DNA of 64,000 bases from Chrysoporthe austroafricana (taxonomy: Eukaryota; Ascomycota; Sordariomycetes; Diaporthales; Cryphonectriaceae): the NCBI GenBank assembly GCA_001051155.2, contig JYIP02000001.1, positions 4,154,001-4,218,000 of the forward strand, written 5' to 3'. Position numbers and translations under genes: made by a program. Of this stretch, positions 58,224-64,000 are shown piece after piece; position 1 is the first letter of the stretch, and each line of letters begins with the position of its first letter. The notes beneath the pieces are model-generated. The model did not search any database and had not been told where the DNA came from. It was given only the letters and a program-made list of their open reading frames with translations.

Positions 58224-58963
58224 CATTGGGATAAGGAGTGAAGACGTAGCAATACAGTAGGACGTGGTTCCATGATTTGTCTCTCTCTCTCTTTTCTTGA
58301 CCGGTCTGCTCTCGGCCTGACTGGGACCACCGGTATATCTGTGATGCAGCCTGCTCTACGATCTCAAAACACAGTGGGAGGACCCGATATTTCTTGAGGC
58401 TGCTGATTTTACTTGATACGCACGTTGGCGGCTACTATTGACTAAGGATTATTGTTCGCTGCCGTGCCCCACTTTGTCCTCGCAGCGTCTCCAGGCTTCA
58501 GGTCTGGCGCGCTTGCTTCCTCCTTCGGTCCAACGCGAGGATCGGTAAGCATTATGGGATCGGGCTACCTGCTCCTGACCCCATCCTTCCGTCGTCGCGA
58601 CCTCATCCGGCATCTTGTGTGGTCTCCTTTTCCTTGGATATTTATGAATGAAACTCCTCCTGATGCCCTCGAAATCGCCCCCAAGTTCTCACCAGAAATG
58701 TCCAGTAGAAAGAAAAGCAACGACAACGTAAGGAAAGAAGCGAGACCGAAAACCCCTAACATGGACACATGTATTATACAAATAGGTATCTCAACCTGTT
58801 TTTCGCGCACGATCTCATATGTGAGAGCCAAATTACGCCGACCATGCCGATTTGGGTGCAATTCCCTGGGAACTGCTGACTGAAAGTAGCGGCCTGAGGC
58901 GACGTTGTTAAGTCGAATCGGCACCTGAATCGAAAAAGTTTGTATGGCGCGGAACCAGGTCGG
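58224..58963. other. Convergent 3' spacer
   Basis: This spacer lies between the 3' ends of the P450 and the large disordered-protein gene. No gene is supported; a 143-codon frame at 58452 has no protein-like features. Confidence 0.5.
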
Positions 58964-61900
58964 CTAGAACATGCCGCCGGGGAGGTTTGGCGAAGGCCCT
59001 CCGCGCAAGCCCATAACCACGGCCCTGCCAGCTGGTGGGCCGACGGCCACCTGAGGCGGGCTGACTCGCTTACCAGTAGCAGAAGTGGCTCGCACGTCCA
59101 TCTTCATGTCAGAGGTGGCCTTCCTCAGCCTGCGTCGAGCTGTCTTGATATCCTCTTCCTCATTCAGAGGGAATGCGTTCTTCGCGTCTCCTTCAGGGCC
59201 TGGCGCGAAGGGAGCCCTTGACGGGGACACAAGAGGCAGTTGCGGAGTGCTCGCACTAAAAGCAGCATTGTCTGGCTCGTCGCCCCTGCGACTGCCTATC
59301 AAGCCGCCCAAAACCGTCCTTGTTCGAGAACTATCACGCCTCCGCCTCGGGTTGACCGGGGGCAAGGGTGGAGGTGAGCTGGGATCAGCGACGCTCCCAC
59401 TTCTCGATCTGTTCCCCCGCGCGTCTGAAACGGATGACGGCAAGTTGGTCGTCGGGACTCGAGACGTTGACATAACAAATGTCGGTTCCGAGATGTCCTT
59501 CTTGTTCACGACCCTTTTCATAGAGTCGGTCAGTGTCGAGCCGTTCGCGTTCGCATGAGGATTGGTAGCTACAGACGGACGTCTTGAGGGTGGGATCGTA
59601 GGCGTCGAAGGGGCTGATCCAGGGGCGTGGTTGGGCTGAAAAGGAGCGCGAGAAAAGTCAGCTTTTCCGCTTTGAGGAGAAAGAGGAAACGGCCCAGAAG
59701 GCATGGGTCCAGTCATCGACCTTCCCGGGAGGTTCCTCAGATTTAGCGAAGGACTATTGCCCTCATGGTACGGCGTCGGAGCATTTGCGCGATGCCCATT
59801 CTGAAAGGCGCCCGCGGGGGGAAGGTAAGGCGAGCCGCGAATATCAGTACCGGGCAATCCAGGAGAGCGAACCGCAGGATTGCGCGGCCCCGTGGCGCCA
59901 AGCATCTCTGGAGACATAGGTTGGCCTTCCCTGTAGTCTGCGCGATCCCTCGATCTTGGTGGAGGCCTGCTTCGTGACCGATTTGACCCTTCGCTATTCT
60001 CGGACCCGCTACGTTCTCGAGCAGCCTTTGATTGCGATCGAGGCGCTTGAGATACGTCTTGCGGAGAGTCCTCTCGCATTTGTCGATACTGACGTGGAGT
60101 GACGTGCTGACGCTCCATACTAGGAGTGCGTGTTCCACGTCGTGCCCCTGTTGCCCCAGCCATTTGTTCCGTTGACACAGAAGTTATTGGTTGCCCGCTT
60201 TGCGGTGCAGTTCTTGCCATGGCCTCGAGTTCTTTGCGTCTCTGAACTTCCCGCCTTACTTGTCTGAAGGCCCTGAGACTGGGATGAGCATCATCCTCGT
60301 CGTTCAATCGTGTCTCAGTATCATTGACCTCATCATGCTCCCTGATAGAATACGGTGCGGCTTCCCGACCTCGGTCGATCAGGGATCCGCGGCTGCTCTT
60401 AAGTTTTAAGATGCCCAGAGGGTTCGATCGGGGTGGGGGAGTCGGCAGGTCGCCCGTCGGCGCTGCCATTGTCGGCGGCGAGAAGGACAAAGCATCGGTC
60501 TCGACGAATGAGGTGAGCTTTTCTCTTACGCGTCGGCGTGCATTGGCCAGTTGATTTGCAAATTCATCCTCCTCATCCGGAGAACGTGGCGAGTCCAAGA
60601 AGGTTCTCGGTGAGTCTTGAGTCGATTTTGACTCATCCACTCTAGGTAATGTGTTAGTTCTCGAGTCCGGAGAGCTCTGCTCAACACCATTGTCTGGAGC
60701 CTCAGTCCATGCTTGGTCCTCCCAGGGCTTTCTTGACTGAGATGTATCGTCGCGCCTACTCGGTGGAGACTGGGTTTCATTGTATGGAGCATAGATAGAC
60801 GAAACATCGCTCTCCGTGCGCAGGTGTTGCCGCACCATTCCACTCAGGCCAACGTTGGGTCCTAATGTCGGAGAGTCGGCCAGTGTCGTGGCTTGGGGCC
60901 CAACAGAAAGCAGCCCGGTCTTTCCTGGCCTGTAAGGGTCGTTCGCTTTTGGGGAGAAGGTTTGTGATGTTGTGGCTGCTTGGTCCCGAAAGGCGGGATG
61001 ATCCTGATCGGCTGGTCGCTCCAGCCTGACTTCCGGGGAGGGGAGGGCCGGGATAACATGCTCGTTCAAGATTGGCGACTCAACAACCTCGCCAGAAGAG
61101 GTGGCCCCAGCATCATTTTCCCCAGCCACATTGGCTTGGTCTAGTACTGATGCCATGGTTGTCTTGGCGTCCGGGTCCTGCCTCCGGTTTGAAGCTACTG
61201 ACTGAGAACGGGAATCAGAGAGGTCTGCTTCGTCGTGGAACCTCTGCGTTGGTGTTTCTCGGCCAAGTTGAAGCTGACGTTGCCTCTCGGCGTACTTGGA
61301 GTCGTCATAGGTTGAGGTCGGTTTCTGGAACATGTTCATAGCTGTAGCTTTACCCACGTCCTGTGGTTGAATATTGAGTGCAACATGCTCACCCGTGCCG
61401 GCATCGCTGATCGGTGGGCTTAGAGGCGGAGGGGTGAAGAGCCCAGCTTTTCCATCTGTGACATTTGAGACTCGAGTATTCAGGGCCATTGAGCCATTCA
61501 AAGAGCCAGTGGCTGGTGGGCTGATGGACCGTAGATTTGGGGCACTACCTTTGGTCACAACGGTCCGACGCTCACCTCCGTAGGCCGCCCACCGATCAAC
61601 GTAAGTCTGCATGGTCGGAGAAGGCGAATTTGGGCCTAGCTCCGGAGTGCGAGCGCCTCCAGGACGTCGCGCCAGCGTGTCTACCCTTGATAGAACCGAG
61701 TGCTGCTGCTCTTGCAAGTCCTGAGTCAAGCCCTGTTCATAGAGTCTGCGAGTCCGGGTGACATGTCGTTCCAGTGACGGCGTTGAAGCCGCTGACGATG
61801 TTGCGGTTTGCTGTGAATGTATCTCCTTGGAGGCCACATTCGGCTGTGAAATAATCGACGTGGCAGCGGTCGAATTTCGGCCGCCGGAGGGTGTTGAGGA

Positions 61901-62656
61901 GGTTGTCGAAGAGGTCTCCCTCTTTTTGTTGTAGCCATGGGGCAACGGAGACTCCGATCTCGTGATAAAAGGGCCGTCTTCAGTCTCTCTGGCCTCGTCG
62001 CTCATTGTCTTGTCATTGTCTTCCTGATCGCCGTGCATCATTTCTGCTTCCTTCTCCTTCTCTGCCTGTCTCCATTTCTGGAAAGCAGACATGGAGACGT
62101 CGTCGTCGTACAAGGCGCGGCCACTCATGCCATCACCAACATTCTTACTAGATGACGCGCCAGCTGCAATCTTGTAGATCTTCTGTCTGCCGCCAAACAG
62201 GACGTTGCTCTCCAGGGGCCTCGACCGCGTCATCATCCCGCCGGACTCATTGGACGCCACCGAGTCTGTTCGGGGGAATAGGGGTCCCCGAATGGACTCG
62301 ACCTCGGCTATATCGCCAAGGCCTTTACCATTACCGAAGCCGAAATCTGCAAGTCGTGACTGGCGTTTCGGAAACAGGACACTGTCGTCGCTAGCTTTGC
62401 CAATCTTGCTGTTGGGGTCATCTTGCTCACGAAGCATCGAGAAGCGGGCCGAGAGACCGTTCATCAGGAGACTTGTACGGAAGTCATCATTGGAAGGTAG
62501 TGCCATAGACAGGTCGATTTCTGTTTTCGTCTCCTGCTCTGGGTTCTTCTTTCCGCGACGAAATAGGGAGAAGGAGGACTCAGACTCGAGGGATGGGCGA
62601 ACATCGGCCGAGTCCAGATCTTTGCCGCCTTTTTTCTTGTTCTTGAAGCGATTCAT
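58964..62656 (-). CDS. Large disordered conserved fungal protein, 1230 aa
   Basis: Single exon. The N-terminal 200 residues are well ordered for conservation: MNRFKNKKKGGKDLDSADVR, LSSALP-like DLSMALPSNDDFRTSLLM, then NGLSARFSMLREQDDPNSK, IGKASDDSVLFPKRQSRL and ALYDDDVSMSAFQKWRQAE. The remaining 1000 residues are rich in Ser, Pro, Arg, Gln and Thr and look intrinsically disordered. A basic/Ser tail (ARRRLRKATSDMKMDVRATS) and a short end (GLRGGPSPNLPGGMF) follow. I recognise the N-terminal block as conserved across filamentous ascomycetes, but its function is unknown to me. No catalytic domain, membrane segment or zinc finger is seen. Many RxxS and SP sites suggest phosphorylation. The length is consistent with the family, and no intron is needed. 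Confidence 0.8.
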   Translation of the reverse strand: MNRFKNKKKGGKDLDSADVRPSLESESSFSLFRRGKKNPEQETKTEIDLSMALPSNDDFRTSLLMNGLSARFSMLREQDDPNSKIGKASDDSVLFPKRQSRLADFGFGNGKGLGDIAEVESIRGPLFPRTDSVASNESGGMMTRSRPLESNVLFGGRQKIYKIAAGASSSKNVGDGMSGRALYDDDVSMSAFQKWRQAEKEKEAEMMHGDQEDNDKTMSDEARETEDGPFITRSESPLPHGYNKKRETSSTTSSTPSGGRNSTAATSIISQPNVASKEIHSQQTATSSAASTPSLERHVTRTRRLYEQGLTQDLQEQQHSVLSRVDTLARRPGGARTPELGPNSPSPTMQTYVDRWAAYGGERRTVVTKGSAPNLRSISPPATGSLNGSMALNTRVSNVTDGKAGLFTPPPLSPPISDAGTGEHVALNIQPQDVGKATAMNMFQKPTSTYDDSKYAERQRQLQLGRETPTQRFHDEADLSDSRSQSVASNRRQDPDAKTTMASVLDQANVAGENDAGATSSGEVVESPILNEHVIPALPSPEVRLERPADQDHPAFRDQAATTSQTFSPKANDPYRPGKTGLLSVGPQATTLADSPTLGPNVGLSGMVRQHLRTESDVSSIYAPYNETQSPPSRRDDTSQSRKPWEDQAWTEAPDNGVEQSSPDSRTNTLPRVDESKSTQDSPRTFLDSPRSPDEEDEFANQLANARRRVREKLTSFVETDALSFSPPTMAAPTGDLPTPPPRSNPLGILKLKSSRGSLIDRGREAAPYSIREHDEVNDTETRLNDEDDAHPSLRAFRQVRREVQRRKELEAMARTAPQSGQPITSVSTEQMAGATGARRGTRTPSMERQHVTPRQYRQMREDSPQDVSQAPRSQSKAARERSGSENSEGSNRSRSRPPPRSRDRADYREGQPMSPEMLGATGPRNPAVRSPGLPGTDIRGSPYLPPAGAFQNGHRANAPTPYHEGNSPSLNLRNLPGRSMTGPMPSGPFPLSPQSGKADFSRAPFQPNHAPGSAPSTPTIPPSRRPSVATNPHANANGSTLTDSMKRVVNKKDISEPTFVMSTSRVPTTNLPSSVSDARGNRSRSGSVADPSSPPPLPPVNPRRRRDSSRTRTVLGGLIGSRRGDEPDNAAFSASTPQLPLVSPSRAPFAPGPEGDAKNAFPLNEEEDIKTARRRLRKATSDMKMDVRATSATGKRVSPPQVAVGPPAGRAVVMGLRGGPSPNLPGGMF

Positions 62657-64000
62657 CGTGGCGGTATTTGCTGGTCAAATCGAACGAAGACGGTGTCTGT
62701 AGAAGATACGAGCCACGTGGGCGACTGTGGGACGAAGAAAATCCTTCACGAATCCGCGTCCATCAGAGCACTCGGGGCATCACGGAGAGCCAGCCAACAG
62801 ACAAAGGTATTTGCTCAGCCTCTCGGGGACCAGAGATCAGACGAGCTGGGCAAGCCTGCGCGTTCACGTTAGCTGTAAGGACTGAAGATTAGCGGGAATG
62901 CCGCACCCTCGTAGGGCTCGGTTGTTGACGTCGGGCTAAGGCTTGTTGGCAGACATCGGAAGTGAATCCTCCAAGGAGCGGATAGAGATCTTGGTGGGGC
63001 GATGGGGGAGCTCAAGAGCGCTGCAGTGGAGGAGGTGGTGGTGCATTTGCCATCATGACCGGCCCCACAGAATTGAGGGCGTCGGGATGTTTATGCGGAA
63101 GGTGTTTGCTCACCTCTTGATTGTTGCCGGTGTCGAAAGCGTTTCAAAAAAGACAGGAGGGAACCTGGTCTGACAGCGAGGTCGGGGGTCAAGGCGATCC
63201 CGAACCTTGCGTCCTCAAGAAAGTTTGTTCGCACCGCACAAGACGTGCCGAGTGGTGGACAGCCGCGGCGGACTGAATGATTTAGGCAAAAATATGAGCC
63301 AGCTGAAGGGCAGGTCCTGTCCTGGTCTAATGTGGTACGGCGAGACGAGTTGGTGGTTGTGTCGCACAAGGGCAGAGTGGTTCGCCGCAAAATGGCCTGA
63401 CGGCAGCAATTCCGGCCAGGATTGTGATACGTCGATGGCTCGCGACCGTGTGGAATGGTGGATAATTGACTGATTAACCGATGGTGAGATCCTCACATGC
63501 CAAGGCTGATCCGGGGGGCGGCAGTACTATGCGAGAGGGGACGTCTCTGTCTGTGTGTCGCTGCCTAGGTACGTCGCTGGTCGGTGCGGTAATTGACTTG
63601 AGGTGATGGACGATGGTTGAACGATTCGGGTCGGGTCGGGTAGGGTGGAGCGAGTGGATTGACCTTTCGTCTGATATGGCTGGCGATGCTGGGAATATCA
63701 CAAGATTGAGGTCGGGTCAGGAATGTCTGCTGAAGGACCGAAAGGACGGGCTCGTAGGGCGTCTCGGCGTTGTCGCAAAGGTCGCGAAGGGCAGAGGGCA
63801 AGAGCGGAGTGGACGAGCGTCAAGTGAGGGCGAGAAGAGAAGACGAGAAAGACACGATCAGAAGGGACTGTCACGCAGAAACGAAGGAAGAGAGCGGCAG
63901 AGCCCTGATGATCTCACGTCGGCGTGGTGGTGGAGAGGGAAGGGAGGAATGTTGAGGGCGGACGCGACAGGATGGTCAAGGAGAAGGAGCTGGAGACCCC
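62657..64000. promoter_or_regulatory. Upstream region of the large disordered-protein gene
   Basis: This is 1.3 kb running to the window edge. It contains a short TCGGG array near 63627-63645 and purine-rich sequence from 63770 on. No gene is supported; it probably includes a long 5' leader and the promoter. Confidence 0.45.

Noticed and set aside
1..64000. tRNA genes, CRISPR arrays, bacterial-type operons
   Set aside because: I scanned for B-box-like sequence and spaced direct repeats and found none convincing. The gene structures are eukaryotic throughout.

Overview
This window is nuclear DNA of a filamentous ascomycete (Pezizomycotina, most likely Sordariomycetes). The evidence is short introns of about 55-150 bp with GT...AG ends, GC-rich coding regions, long gene-poor spacers, and a typical gene set: cell-wall alpha-1,3-glucan synthase, a GPI-anchored GH13 enzyme, a full-size PDR transporter, a NACHT-type STAND NTPase and an alkane-type P450. 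I found no bacterial features, CRISPR array or convincing tRNA.

Layout. 0-0.15 kb: start of a Gln/His-rich protein running off the left edge. 0.9-3.0 kb: an inverted-repeat element of about 2.1 kb whose arms carry matching 21-bp repeat arrays and which encloses a heptad-repeat coiled-coil ORF. 3.1-4.3 kb: a 3-beta-HSD/ERG26-like reductase whose promoter is the element's right arm. 5-17.6 kb: an alpha-glucan pair, the six-exon alpha-1,3-glucan synthase (minus strand) and a GPI-anchored amylase-like enzyme (plus strand), diverging from a 3.4-kb spacer. 19.9-30.7 kb: housekeeping genes (OsmC/Ohr, a Ser-rich coiled-coil protein, a 68-aa protein, a Vip1-like RRM protein, CK2 beta, a JmjC/cupin protein). 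30.7-35.3 kb: gene-poor stretch with a broken ORF and a poly-A/N assembly gap. 35.3-44.6 kb: PDR transporter and STAND NTPase. 46.6-48.3 kb: secreted protein. 51.2-53.7 kb: PEP carboxykinase. 54.4-62.7 kb: methyltransferase-like membrane protein, P450 and a 1230-aa disordered protein.

Functional links visible here: the glucan synthase and the amylase-like enzyme should act together on cell-wall alpha-glucan. PEPCK (gluconeogenesis) and the CYP52-like P450 (alkane/fatty-acid hydroxylation) would fit growth on lipids, but nothing shows co-regulation. The most unusual object is the 0.9-3.0 kb element. Exon borders were read by eye from splice signals, reading phase and family conservation.
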